In this document: piece by piece, positions 1 to 8,336 of the stretch
How positions within the stretch are numbered: position 1 is the stretch's first letter
Layout of the letters: each line of letters opens with the position of its first letter
Assembly: GCF_002531725.1 (NCBI RefSeq)
Contig: NZ_NWSQ01000039.1
Location: 1-43,081 of the forward strand
Direction: 5' to 3'
DNA from: Rhizobium sp. L43
GTDB lineage: Bacteria; Pseudomonadota; Alphaproteobacteria; Rhizobiales; Rhizobiaceae
Length of the DNA: 43,081 nt
Translations under genes and position numbers: made by a program
The notes under the pieces: generated by a model
What the model was told of the DNA's origin: nothing
Databases searched by the model: none
The model's input: the letters and a program-made list of their open reading frames with translations, nothing else

Positions 1-90
1 TTTCTCTAGAACGAAAGACTTCGTCGCCAGCAGCGCCGCCGCCCTCGTTCAGTGAGTGGGCTTATAGAACTAACCCCCCGAAACAGTCAA
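1..90 (-). promoter_or_regulatory. Ribosomal RNA operon promoter and start of leader (leftward)
   Basis: Read on the minus strand, TTGACT (85-90) and CTATAA (62-67) are separated by exactly 17 bases and preceded by an A/T-rich stretch (about 101-121) that could be an UP element. The sequence after the -10 (positions about 55 down to 1), with its run of GGCGGCGGCGCTGCTGGCGA, matches my recollection of the leader ahead of 16S rRNA in Rhizobium. The rRNA genes would lie to the left, outside the window. The promoter elements are seen directly; the rrn assignment is by recognition and is not proven here. Confidence 0.65.
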
Positions 91-446
91 CTGCCCTTTT
101 CGAAAAAAATGATCTTTCTTTCAGTCCATTGTTTTTAAAGGGAAATTTCAAGATGGCGCCAAAATGCGGTCGTTTCCCGGATTCGGATCGGCCTGACACG
201 CCTCACGAAAATGAACCTCTTTCGACTTTTCGTGGAAAGAACGCTCTTTCATGTCCCCGCGCCCCGACATCATCACAATCTGCTGGTCTTAAGAGACGCA
301 CGATTCACACAGGCAAATGCAGGCAATCTGCCTTTCCCTGAGCGATTTGACTTCCATGCCCAAAATATGCACATCTTTTGCCCCAGCCAGGATGGCCGAG
401 AAATGCTTCCAGAGACGCCTGATGTAAGGACGCGGACCCGACTGCC
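91..446. other. Intergenic region between rrn promoter and M23 peptidase
   Basis: About 350 bases without a supported gene. The left part is A/T-rich (runs of A and T near 101-121) and probably belongs to the rrn upstream region. Short open frames here have no ribosome binding site and no recognisable product. The promoter of the rightward peptidase gene must lie in this region, but I could not pick a convincing -35/-10 pair. Confidence 0.5.
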
Positions 447-2387
447 ATGATGACGGAGAAAATGATGATCCGCTCGTTGGGCAACGAGCCTCCGCTTCTG
501 GCCGACGGCAGACGCGCGCCCGACCGGCGCGAGGTTTCCTTGCGCTGGCTCTCGGGCACGTTCCTCACCGGCATTACATCCTCCGTCCTGATGGGCGTCG
601 CCCTTTTTGCCGCCCTTGACGGCCGCCAGCAGCTGGCGATCCCCGCCGAAGCCTATGCAAGTGCCGCGGCAGACGCGCATGAGGATACGGCAGTGGTCCG
701 CGGCGGCCGGCTGATCGCACCCGCCATTGCCGCAAAACCGTCCGACCGCGCCATCATGGAGGTTTCGACCGTCGTTCACGACGGCGAAAAGGAGGTCGTG
801 CGCCGCCAGCCCTTCGCGCATGTGAAGATGACGCTGGCCGCCAACCATGTGGCGACCGAGGACTATCCGGACTTCGATCCCCTGGCGATCTTTTCCGCCG
901 ATGAGCCGCAGCCCGCCCCGCAAAGCCGCACCGGCGCGCTTTACGGCTCCGATGTCGAATCCGAAGTCAGCTTGAAGACCATTCCCTTCCCGACCGGCAA
1001 GACCAACATGAAGATGGCGTCCGGCCTGTCTCTCGAGGAGGTCGAAGAGAATGTGCGCTCCAACGGCTCGGTGCTGACGGATGGCAACACGCAGCTTGCG
1101 GCCCTTTATTACGTCGATCCCCGCCGTTTCTCCAATGAGGATGCCGATGTCGATCTGACCGCCGGTCTGTCCGCCCGCGTGCTCGAACAGAACATGACGG
1201 TCTCGGCATCGGAATCGATCACGCCGCAGACCGAAGAATTCGCCGACGACATCCTGCCGGTGCGTGTCGACACGCCGATCGCCAAGGCGCTGACGGATTC
1301 AGGCTATCCGCAGCAATATGCCGATGGCATTGCCGGTTTTATCTCGCAGCAACTGGGTTCCACCGATCTCGACAAGGGCGACGTGTTGCGCATCGGTATC
1401 ATTCAGAAGGGCGAACAGGCAAAGATCATCCGCGCCAGCGTCTATCGCGGCACCCGCCATCTCGTCACCGTTGCTGTTGACGACAAAGGCAGATACGTGC
1501 CCGGAAGCGAGCCGCCGATGCTGGATGCCATCGCCACCGCCTTCGATGACAACTCCTTCGCGCCGGCGCCCGGCCAGAATCTGCCGCGCGTCTATGACGG
1601 CATCTATCGCGCTGCCCTTTCCTACGGCATGACAAAGGATATGACGGCGCTGATCATTAAGCTGCTTGCCAGCAACGTCGATTTCCAGGCGCAGCTGCGG
1701 CCGACCGACAGTCTCGAGGCCTTCTTCTCCGTCGCCGACAGCGCCGGCCAGGCGACCGAGGATTCCGAACTGCTCTACGTCAATGCCCGTTTCGGCGACA
1801 CGCAGACGCGCTTCTACCGCTTCCAGGATCCGGACGACGGCACGGTCGATTATTTCGACGAGAACGGCAAGAGCATCCGCCAGTTCCTGCTGCGCAATCC
1901 GGTTCCGAACGGCATCTTCAAATCGGGCTTCGGCATGCGCCGTCACCCGATCCTCGGTTTCGCCCGCATGCACACCGGCGTCGATTGGGCGGCACCCCGC
2001 GGCACCGCAATCATCGCCGCCGGCAACGGCACGGTCGAAAAAGCCGGCTGGGATTCCGGCGGCTACGGCAATCAGACGATCATCCGCCATGCCAACGGCT
2101 ATGAATCCTCCTACAATCACCAGAGCGCCATCGCCAAGGGGGTCATCCCCGGCGCCAAGATCCGCCAGGGTCAGGTGATCGGCTGGGTCGGCACGACCGG
2201 CGAGTCCACCGGACCGCACTTGCATTACGAGCTAATCGTCAACGGCACCAAGGTCGATCCGCTGCGCATCCGCCTGCCGGGCGGCAAATCGCTGCAGGGC
2301 GAGGCGCTGGCGAAATTCGAAGATGAGCGCAAACGCATCGATACGCTGCTGAACAACCAGACGGCGGATCAGGTGGCGAGCAAGTAG
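447..2387 (+). CDS. M23 family metallopeptidase, membrane-anchored
   Basis: A 646-residue protein with one N-terminal hydrophobic segment (about residues 36-55), a long periplasmic region and a C-terminal peptidase M23 (LytM/lysostaphin-type) domain at about residues 490-600. The zinc-site motifs are intact: His500 in an RHP context, HTGVD with His509 and Asp513, and HLH at 591-593. M23 enzymes cut peptide cross-links in peptidoglycan, so the likely role is envelope remodelling at the outer face of the inner membrane. Four in-frame ATGs lie close together (447, 450, 462, 465). GGAG at 455-458 is best spaced for 465, so the true protein may be six residues shorter. It is monocistronic and convergent with clpB, with a shared hairpin between them. 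Confident of the family; the substrate is inferred. Confidence 0.9.
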   Translation: MMTEKMMIRSLGNEPPLLADGRRAPDRREVSLRWLSGTFLTGITSSVLMGVALFAALDGRQQLAIPAEAYASAAADAHEDTAVVRGGRLIAPAIAAKPSDRAIMEVSTVVHDGEKEVVRRQPFAHVKMTLAANHVATEDYPDFDPLAIFSADEPQPAPQSRTGALYGSDVESEVSLKTIPFPTGKTNMKMASGLSLEEVEENVRSNGSVLTDGNTQLAALYYVDPRRFSNEDADVDLTAGLSARVLEQNMTVSASESITPQTEEFADDILPVRVDTPIAKALTDSGYPQQYADGIAGFISQQLGSTDLDKGDVLRIGIIQKGEQAKIIRASVYRGTRHLVTVAVDDKGRYVPGSEPPMLDAIATAFDDNSFAPAPGQNLPRVYDGIYRAALSYGMTKDMTALIIKLLASNVDFQAQLRPTDSLEAFFSVADSAGQATEDSELLYVNARFGDTQTRFYRFQDPDDGTVDYFDENGKSIRQFLLRNPVPNGIFKSGFGMRRHPILGFARMHTGVDWAAPRGTAIIAAGNGTVEKAGWDSGGYGNQTIIRHANGYESSYNHQSAIAKGVIPGAKIRQGQVIGWVGTTGESTGPHLHYELIVNGTKVDPLRIRLPGGKSLQGEALAKFEDERKRIDTLLNNQTADQVASK

Positions 2388-2400
2388 CCCCCGCAAACAA

Positions 2401-2422
2401 AATGGCGGCCGAAGCCGCCATT
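2401..2422. terminator. Bidirectional hairpin between M23 gene and clpB
   Basis: A perfect 9-bp stem (AATGGCGGC at 2401-2409 and GCCGCCATT at 2414-2422) closes a CGAA tetraloop between two convergent genes. It is preceded by A-rich and followed by T-rich sequence, so it could stop transcripts from both sides. Confidence 0.75.
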
Positions 2423-2451
2423 CTTCATTATCATTCATCGGCCAAGCCGGC

Positions 2452-5052
2452 TTACGCCGCTTCGTTCACCGTCTGCCGTGTCCTGAACTGCAGCCGGTCC
2501 GAACCGCTCGTCACCTTCACCGTCGAACCGTCCGGCACCTGGCCGGACAGAATCTGCTCGGCCAGCGGATCCTGCACGAACTTCTGGATCACCCGCTTCA
2601 GCGGCCTTGCGCCGTAGACCGGATCGTAACCCTTGTTCGCCAGCCAGTGGCGGGCTTCCTCGTCGAGGTCGATGACGATCTTGCGTTCGGACAAGAGCGC
2701 CACCAGCCGCTTCAGTTGGATATCGACGATCGCGCCCATCTCCCCACGCTTCAGGCGGTGGAAGAGGATGATCTCATCGATGCGGTTCAGGAATTCCGGC
2801 CGGAAATGCCCGCGCACGACCTCCATCACCTGCTCGCGAACCGTGTCGCTGTCGTCACCGTCCGGCAGCTGCGTCAGATATTCGGCGCCGAGGTTCGAAG
2901 TCATGATGATCATCGTGTTGCGGAAATCCACCGTCCGGCCCTGGCCGTCGGTCAGGCGTCCATCGTCCAGCACCTGCAGCAGGATGTTGAAGACGTCGGG
3001 ATGGGCCTTTTCGATCTCGTCGAACAGCACGACCTGATAGGGCCGGCGGCGCACGGCTTCCGTCAGCGCCCCGCCTTCGTCGTAGCCGACATAGCCGGGA
3101 GGTGCGCCGATCAGCCGGGCAACGGAGTGTTTCTCCATATATTCCGACATATCCATGCGCACCATCGCCGTCTCGTCGTCGAAGAGGAAACGGGCGAGCG
3201 CCTTGGTGAGCTCCGTCTTGCCAACGCCGGTCGGGCCGAGGAAGATGAACGAGCCGATCGGCCGGTTCGGATCCTGCAGGCCGGCGCGGGCGCGGCGGAC
3301 GGCGCGGGAAACAGCCTGAACCGCATCACCCTGGCCGATCACCGATTTCGCCAGCTCGTCTTCCATCCGCAGCAGCTTGTCGCGTTCGCCCTCCAGCATC
3401 CTGTCGACCGGAATGCCGGTCCAGCGGGAAACGACATGGGCGATATTGTCGGGGCTTACCACCTCCTGCACCATCGCGCCGCGTTCGCCATCCTGCTTTT
3501 CGGCATCAACGAGCTGCTTTTCGAGATCCGGAATGACGCCGTAGGTCAGTTCGCCGGCACGCTGGAATTCCCCCTTGCGCTGGGCGATTGCCAGTTCGTT
3601 GCGGGCATCGTCGAGCTGCTTCTTGAGATCGGCGGCAAGGCCGAGCTTCTGCTTTTCCGCCTGCCAGCGGGCCGTCAGCGCATCGGCTTCCTCTTCGAGA
3701 CCGGTGAGTTCGGTCTCCAGCCGCTTCAGCCGGTCGGCAGAGGCAACGTCGGTTTCCTTCTTCAGCGCCTCACGCTCGATCTTCAGCTGGATGATGCGGC
3801 GGTCGAGTTCATCGAGTTCTTCCGGTTTGGAATCCACCTGCATGCGCAGCCGCGCCGCCGCCTCGTCCATCAGGTCGATCGCCTTGTCGGGCAGGAAACG
3901 GTCGGTGATATAGCGGTTGGAAAGTGTTGCAGCCGCCACCAACGCCGCATCGGCGATGCGCACCTTGTGATGCTGCTCGTATTTTTCCTTCAGGCCGCGC
4001 AGGATCGAGATCGTGTCTTCGACCGTCGGCTCGTCGACGACGACGGGCTGGAAGCGGCGGGCAAGGGCCGGATCCTTTTCGACATGTTTGCGATATTCGT
4101 CGAGCGTGGTCGCACCGACGCAATGCAGCTCGCCGCGGGCAAGGGCGGGTTTCAGCAGGTTGGAAGCGTCCATCGCCCCATCCGCCTTACCGGCGCCGAC
4201 CAGCGTGTGCATCTCATCGATGAACAGGATGATTTCGCCGTTTTCCGCCTGGACTTCATTGAGCACGGCCTTCAGCCGCTCCTCGAATTCGCCGCGATAT
4301 TTCGCACCGGCAATCAGCGCGCCCATATCGAGCGCCATCAGCTTCTTGTCCTTGAGCGATTCCGGCACGTCGCCGTTGACGATGCGCAGCGCCAACCCTT
4401 CGACGATCGCCGTCTTGCCGACGCCGGGTTCACCGATCAGGACGGGATTATTCTTGGTGCGGCGCGACAGCACCTGGATCGTGCGGCGGATTTCGTCGTC
4501 GCGGCCGATCACCGGGTCGAGCCTGCCTTCGCGGGCTTCGGCGGTGAGATCGCGTGCGAACTTCTTCAGCGAATCGAAACCCTGTTCGGCATTGGAGGAA
4601 TCCGCCGTCCGCCCCTTGCGGATGTCATTGATGACCTGGTTGAGGCCCTGGGCCGTCACGCCTGCGTTCTTCAGCGTCGAAAAACTCGAGGCCGAGGATT
4701 CGATTGCCAGCGCCTGCAGCAAACGCTCCACCGTGACAAAGCTGTCACCGGCCTTCTTCGCCGCTTCTTCGGCGGTCGAAAGGACCTTGGCGAGGGGTTG
4801 TGCCAGATAGATGTTGCCGTTGCCGCCGGAGATCTTCGGCAACTTGGCGAGAGCCGCGTCATTGGCAAGACGGGCGGCCTTAGCATCGCCGCCGGCGCGC
4901 TCGATCAGCGACGCCGCCATGCCCTGATCGTCGTCGAGCAGGACTTTCAACACATGTTCGGGCGTGAATTGCTGGTGACCTTGCGCCAGCGCATAGGTCT
5001 GAGCGGACTGGATGAAACCGCGCACCCGCTCCGAATATTTCTCGATATTCAT
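2452..5052 (-). CDS. clpB: ATP-dependent disaggregase ClpB
   Basis: An 866-residue Hsp100 chaperone of the usual length. In order it has the Clp N-terminal repeat domain (1-150), a first AAA+ module with Walker A GEPGVGKT near residue 207, the long middle coiled coil (about 400-530) characteristic of ClpB rather than ClpA/ClpC, and a second AAA+ module with Walker A GPTGVGKT near residue 605. With DnaK it pulls apart cytosolic protein aggregates after heat stress. The start is well supported by GGAGG seven bases upstream of ATG. It lies downstream of a DUF4167 gene, separated by about 250 bp and a terminator hairpin, so it probably has its own promoter. A sigma-32-type promoter is expected, but I could not identify one with confidence. 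Confidence 0.98.
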   Translation of the reverse strand: MNIEKYSERVRGFIQSAQTYALAQGHQQFTPEHVLKVLLDDDQGMAASLIERAGGDAKAARLANDAALAKLPKISGGNGNIYLAQPLAKVLSTAEEAAKKAGDSFVTVERLLQALAIESSASSFSTLKNAGVTAQGLNQVINDIRKGRTADSSNAEQGFDSLKKFARDLTAEAREGRLDPVIGRDDEIRRTIQVLSRRTKNNPVLIGEPGVGKTAIVEGLALRIVNGDVPESLKDKKLMALDMGALIAGAKYRGEFEERLKAVLNEVQAENGEIILFIDEMHTLVGAGKADGAMDASNLLKPALARGELHCVGATTLDEYRKHVEKDPALARRFQPVVVDEPTVEDTISILRGLKEKYEQHHKVRIADAALVAAATLSNRYITDRFLPDKAIDLMDEAAARLRMQVDSKPEELDELDRRIIQLKIEREALKKETDVASADRLKRLETELTGLEEEADALTARWQAEKQKLGLAADLKKQLDDARNELAIAQRKGEFQRAGELTYGVIPDLEKQLVDAEKQDGERGAMVQEVVSPDNIAHVVSRWTGIPVDRMLEGERDKLLRMEDELAKSVIGQGDAVQAVSRAVRRARAGLQDPNRPIGSFIFLGPTGVGKTELTKALARFLFDDETAMVRMDMSEYMEKHSVARLIGAPPGYVGYDEGGALTEAVRRRPYQVVLFDEIEKAHPDVFNILLQVLDDGRLTDGQGRTVDFRNTMIIMTSNLGAEYLTQLPDGDDSDTVREQVMEVVRGHFRPEFLNRIDEIILFHRLKRGEMGAIVDIQLKRLVALLSERKIVIDLDEEARHWLANKGYDPVYGARPLKRVIQKFVQDPLAEQILSGQVPDGSTVKVTSGSDRLQFRTRQTVNEAA

Positions 5053-5213
5053 ATTCTACCTCCATGGATCGCCCTGCCCTGACGAGGCGCAGACCGATGA
5101 TTGAGATCGACCCCCTGAAAAGGCAGGCCGCGCTTGGCCCGTATGGGATTCGGGCGAAGCAGTTCGGAGAGAATATGGTAGCCTGTTCTGCGAGTTTAAA
5201 GAGCCCGTAAAAT

Positions 5214-5244
5214 GAAAATCCCCGGCGCGAGACCGGGGATTTTC
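5214..5244 (-). terminator. Terminator after the DUF4167 gene
   Basis: A perfect 12-bp stem (GAAAATCCCCGG at 5214-5225, CCGGGGATTTTC at 5233-5244) with a 7-base loop, followed on the minus strand by ATTTTA. It lies about 60 bp after the DUF4167 stop codon and separates that gene from clpB. Confidence 0.8.
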
Positions 5245-5302
5245 AAGGCAATTCCGAAGATGGCATGACCTTCCGCTCTCCCCCGAAGGAGAGGCGAAAT
5301 CC

Positions 5303-6028
5303 TCATTCCGATGCAGCGTCAGCCAGTACAGGCGCCTCGCCAGAGGCACCCTCGCCTTCTGCTGCTTCGCCTTCTGCGCCGCGGCGCGGGCGACGGGGAC
5401 GGCTGCCGGTGGCGCGACGGCGGGGCTGGCGTTCGCGCGGCTGACCGCCCGAGCCTTCCTCGTCCATGGCGACTTCGGCCGGAATGCCTTCGATCTCCGG
5501 CTGCGGGCCGGTTCCGTCGATGACCTCGGCCTGGGACACCACTGGCGCCGGAGCGGGAGCCGGCTGGGGCCGGGGCTCAGCCTGCGGCCGCGGCTGATGC
5601 TGCCTGTTCTGCGGCGGCTGGACGACGACAACATCATCGCCGTCATTGTCGCTGTTATCGATGTCGTCGCCGTCGCGGTCCCCGGCGTCATTGTATTCGC
5701 CGCGATCATCGCGCTGGAAACGTTCCTGCATCTGCGCCTGGGCGCTGGCAATGATCCGATTGTAGTGTTCGGCGTGCTGGAGATAATTCTCGGCAATCAC
5801 GCGGTCGCCGGAGCTTTGAGCGTCGCGGGCAAGCTGCGCGTATTTTTCGGCGATATGCTGGGCAGTGCCGCGAATCTTCACATCGGGGCCGGAACTGTCA
5901 TAGGTTCGGGTCAGCGGATTGCCGCCCTTGCGGTTGAAATTGTTGTTATTGTTATTTCCGCCGCCGCCGCCGTTGTTATTGTTGTTACCACGCCCTCGAC
6001 CGCGCTTGTTCTGCTGTCCTGGCCTCAT
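5303..6028 (-). CDS. DUF4167 domain protein with Asn/Gly-rich N-terminus
   Basis: A 241-residue protein. It starts with a basic stretch (QQNKRGRGRG), then runs of Asn broken by Gly, then a conserved region (about residues 35-105) containing GTAQHIAEKYAQLARDAQ and AENYLQHAEHYNRI, which identifies the alphaproteobacterial DUF4167 family. The rest is acidic and then Pro/Arg-rich, and looks disordered. The family has no settled function. The basic, low-complexity ends suggest RNA or ribosome association, but this is inference. ATG at 6028 is chosen because AGGTGA lies about 9 bases upstream; the frame remains open to 6157 without a better site. It sits between prmC and clpB, a placement I recall as conserved in Rhizobiales. 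Confidence 0.9.
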   Translation of the reverse strand: MRPGQQNKRGRGRGNNNNNGGGGGNNNNNNFNRKGGNPLTRTYDSSGPDVKIRGTAQHIAEKYAQLARDAQSSGDRVIAENYLQHAEHYNRIIASAQAQMQERFQRDDRGEYNDAGDRDGDDIDNSDNDGDDVVVVQPPQNRQHQPRPQAEPRPQPAPAPAPVVSQAEVIDGTGPQPEIEGIPAEVAMDEEGSGGQPRERQPRRRATGSRPRRPRRGAEGEAAEGEGASGEAPVLADAASE

Positions 6029-6370
6029 AGATCGTTCACCTGAATTCTCTGTTTGTGATGGATACATGGCACCAACCGCCATGACCGAAAAGCGGGTCAG
6101 GACCTTTGTGCCGCGAGCATACTGCGCCTTTGCGCCGACCTGCCGCTTGGTTCTCAAGTCAGATTGACTGATTCACGCATTGGGTCGTGTTCAACCGTTG
6201 AAACTCTCGTTTAAAAGAGCGGACCCCCGAGGCAAACCAAGTACCGAACGAATCTCGTTCATTCCTATCTGCCCAACACGTGACCGCAACCTATATCGCT
6301 TCCCTGGGAAATCCAAGCCTTTTCTTCGCAATAACAATAATGTCCTGTTCAACGCAGCAATTATCGCCTG
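6029..6370. other. Intergenic region between prmC and DUF4167 gene
   Basis: About 340 bases with no supported gene. It must hold the promoter of the leftward DUF4167 gene; a weak candidate is CTTGGA, 16 bases, TATAGG on the minus strand around 6290-6320. A small inverted repeat, GAACGA-atc-TCGTTC (6246-6260), could be a protein-binding site. It is lower in GC than the flanking genes. Confidence 0.4.
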
Positions 6371-7231
6371 TCACGCGAGCGCGAACACGAGCACCCTGTC
6401 GTTCTGACCATAATCTTTTACGGATTTGAGACACTTGAAGCCTTTCGCTTCGAAGATCGCCGTCACATCGTTTCGCTGATCGTAGCCGATTTCCAGTCCG
6501 AGAACCCCGTCGGGCCTCATGAACCTTGCCGCATCCTTGGCTATGGCTTTATAGGCGTCAAGCCCATCCGGGCCGCCATCCAGAGCCGCAACCGGATCAA
6601 ATTTCATCACTTCGGGAGCGAGATCGTGAATGACATTGGAAGCAATATAGGGCGGATTTGAGACAATCACGTGAAAGGAGCCCTGGATGCTCTCGAACCA
6701 TCTCGACTGTATGGCCTCAAAACGATCCTGTAATCCGTTTCTCTCTGCGTTCGATCTTGCCGTCTGAAGTGCATCCGCCGATATGTCGCTGCCGATACCT
6801 GACGCCTCAGGACACTCGCTCAAAAGCGCAAGGCATATCGCCCCGGTCCCGGTTCCCATGTCAAGAATATGGAGATCGTCTTGCGCCTTTGCAAGGTCCC
6901 GGAGATAGGCAAGCACCGTATCGACCAGGATTTCCGTATCCGGCCGCGGTTCCAGCGTTTCCGCCGAGAGCCGTAACGGCAGCCCATGGAATTCCCGCTC
7001 CCCGAGAATGCGATGCACCGGCTCGTGGCCGAGCCGCCGTTCCACCGCCTTGAAAATCACTTCGGCCTGCTCGGAAGAAAGCCGCGCGGCCGATCGCGTC
7101 AACAGCTCGGTCGGCGACAGTTTCAAAAGGCCTGCGACCAGCAGCCGCGCATCGGTCGCCGGATCGACGATACCTGCTTCGGTGAAACGGCGGCGCGCTT
7201 CGGCAAGCGTGTCGGCGACCGTCGAACTCAT
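6371..7231 (-). CDS. prmC: Release factor glutamine methyltransferase PrmC (HemK)
   Basis: A 286-residue SAM-dependent methyltransferase. An N-terminal helical domain (1-90) is followed by a Rossmann methyltransferase domain with the SAM loop DMGTGTGAI (about 124-132) and the NPPY motif (about residue 190) that binds the target glutamine. It N5-methylates the Gln of the GGQ motif in RF1 and RF2, which is needed for efficient peptide release. The gene overlaps prfA, which encodes its substrate, by 4 bp (ATGA), implying translational coupling. Length and motifs are normal for the family. Confidence 0.96.
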   Translation of the reverse strand: MSSTVADTLAEARRRFTEAGIVDPATDARLLVAGLLKLSPTELLTRSAARLSSEQAEVIFKAVERRLGHEPVHRILGEREFHGLPLRLSAETLEPRPDTEILVDTVLAYLRDLAKAQDDLHILDMGTGTGAICLALLSECPEASGIGSDISADALQTARSNAERNGLQDRFEAIQSRWFESIQGSFHVIVSNPPYIASNVIHDLAPEVMKFDPVAALDGGPDGLDAYKAIAKDAARFMRPDGVLGLEIGYDQRNDVTAIFEAKGFKCLKSVKDYGQNDRVLVFALA

Positions 7232-8307
7232 TGCTGCTCGCCGAGCTGCGCCAGCTGGCTTGCCTGGTAGTCGGCCATCAGCGCATCGACGACCTCCTCG
7301 ATTTCGCCTTCCATCATCCGGTCGAGTTTATAGAGCGTCAGATTGATGCGATGGTCGGTCACCCGCCCCTGCGGGAAATTATAGGTTCGGATCCGTTCCG
7401 AGCGGTCGCCGGAGCCGACCTGGCTCTTGCGATCGGCCGAGCGCTCGCTGTCGGCCCTCTGCCGCTCGGCATCGTAGAGCCTGGAGCGCAGCACCTGCAT
7501 CGCCTTGGCGCGGTTCTGGTGCTGTGATTTTTCCGAGCTGGTGACGACAATGCCGCTCGGCAGGTGGGTGATGCGCACCGCCGAGTCCGTCGTATTGACG
7601 TGCTGGCCGCCGGCGCCCGAAGAGCGCATCGTGTCGATGCGGATGTCTTCAGCACGGATCTCGATGTCGATCTCCTCGGCCTCAGGCAGCACCGCCACCG
7701 TCGCGGCCGACGTGTGGATGCGCCCGCCCGCCTCGGTTTCCGGCACACGCTGCACGCGATGCACGCCGGATTCGAATTTCAGCTTGGCAAAGACGCCCCT
7801 GCCGGTGATCGTCGCGATGATTTCCTTGTAGCCCCCGGCTTCGCCCTCGCTCGCCGAGAGCACCTCCACCTTCCAGCCCTTTTCCGCCGCAAAGCGCTCG
7901 TACATGCGAAAGAGATCACCGGCGAAAAGGGCGGCTTCCGAGCCGCCCGTGCCGGCGCGGATTTCGAGGATCGCGCTCTTTTCGTCCGCTGCATCCTTCG
8001 GCAGAAGCAGGATCTGCATCTCCTGTTCCAGCGCCTCGATCTGCTCCTTCACCTCGGGCAGCTCCAGCTCGGCGAGGTCGCGCATCTCGCGGTCGACCGA
8101 CCTGTCCTCGAGCAGCGTTTCGAGATCGGCAAGCTCGGCGACCGCCTTTTCATAGACGCGGATCTTCGTCACGACAGGCTGCAGCTCGGAATATTCGGAT
8201 GCGAGCTTCACATAGACATCGGCAGCCGGACCAGCCGACATGCGCGCCTCGATCTCGCTGAAACGACGTTCCAGCTCGCGCATCTTTTCAACGGGAAGCT
8301 TCGCCAC
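7228..8307 (-). CDS. prfA: Peptide chain release factor 1
   Basis: A 359-residue class I release factor that reads UAA and UAG and triggers hydrolysis of peptidyl-tRNA. The catalytic GGQ is present in GAGGQHVNTTDSAVR (about residues 232-246), as is the basic region that follows in bacterial RF1/RF2. Calling RF1 rather than RF2 rests on length, lack of a programmed frameshift and pairing with prmC. The start is GTG (8305-8307), with GGAG about 8 bases upstream. The gap to ptsP upstream is only 29 bp, so the two are probably co-transcribed. Confidence 0.97.
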   Translation of the reverse strand: MAKLPVEKMRELERRFSEIEARMSAGPAADVYVKLASEYSELQPVVTKIRVYEKAVAELADLETLLEDRSVDREMRDLAELELPEVKEQIEALEQEMQILLLPKDAADEKSAILEIRAGTGGSEAALFAGDLFRMYERFAAEKGWKVEVLSASEGEAGGYKEIIATITGRGVFAKLKFESGVHRVQRVPETEAGGRIHTSAATVAVLPEAEEIDIEIRAEDIRIDTMRSSGAGGQHVNTTDSAVRITHLPSGIVVTSSEKSQHQNRAKAMQVLRSRLYDAERQRADSERSADRKSQVGSGDRSERIRTYNFPQGRVTDHRINLTLYKLDRMMEGEIEEVVDALMADYQASQLAQLGEQQ

Positions 8308-8336
8308 CCTTCACTCCGATTCTTCTTAATATCTGT

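Noticed and set aside
2647..5082. An 811-codon open frame antisense to clpB
   Set aside because: It mirrors the codon bias of clpB in the opposite strand, has no ribosome binding site and no recognisable domain; clpB itself is certain.
5919..6000. A CRISPR-like or tandem repeat at the GTTGTTATT runs
   Set aside because: The runs encode the Asn/Gly tract of the DUF4167 protein in frame; there are no spacers.
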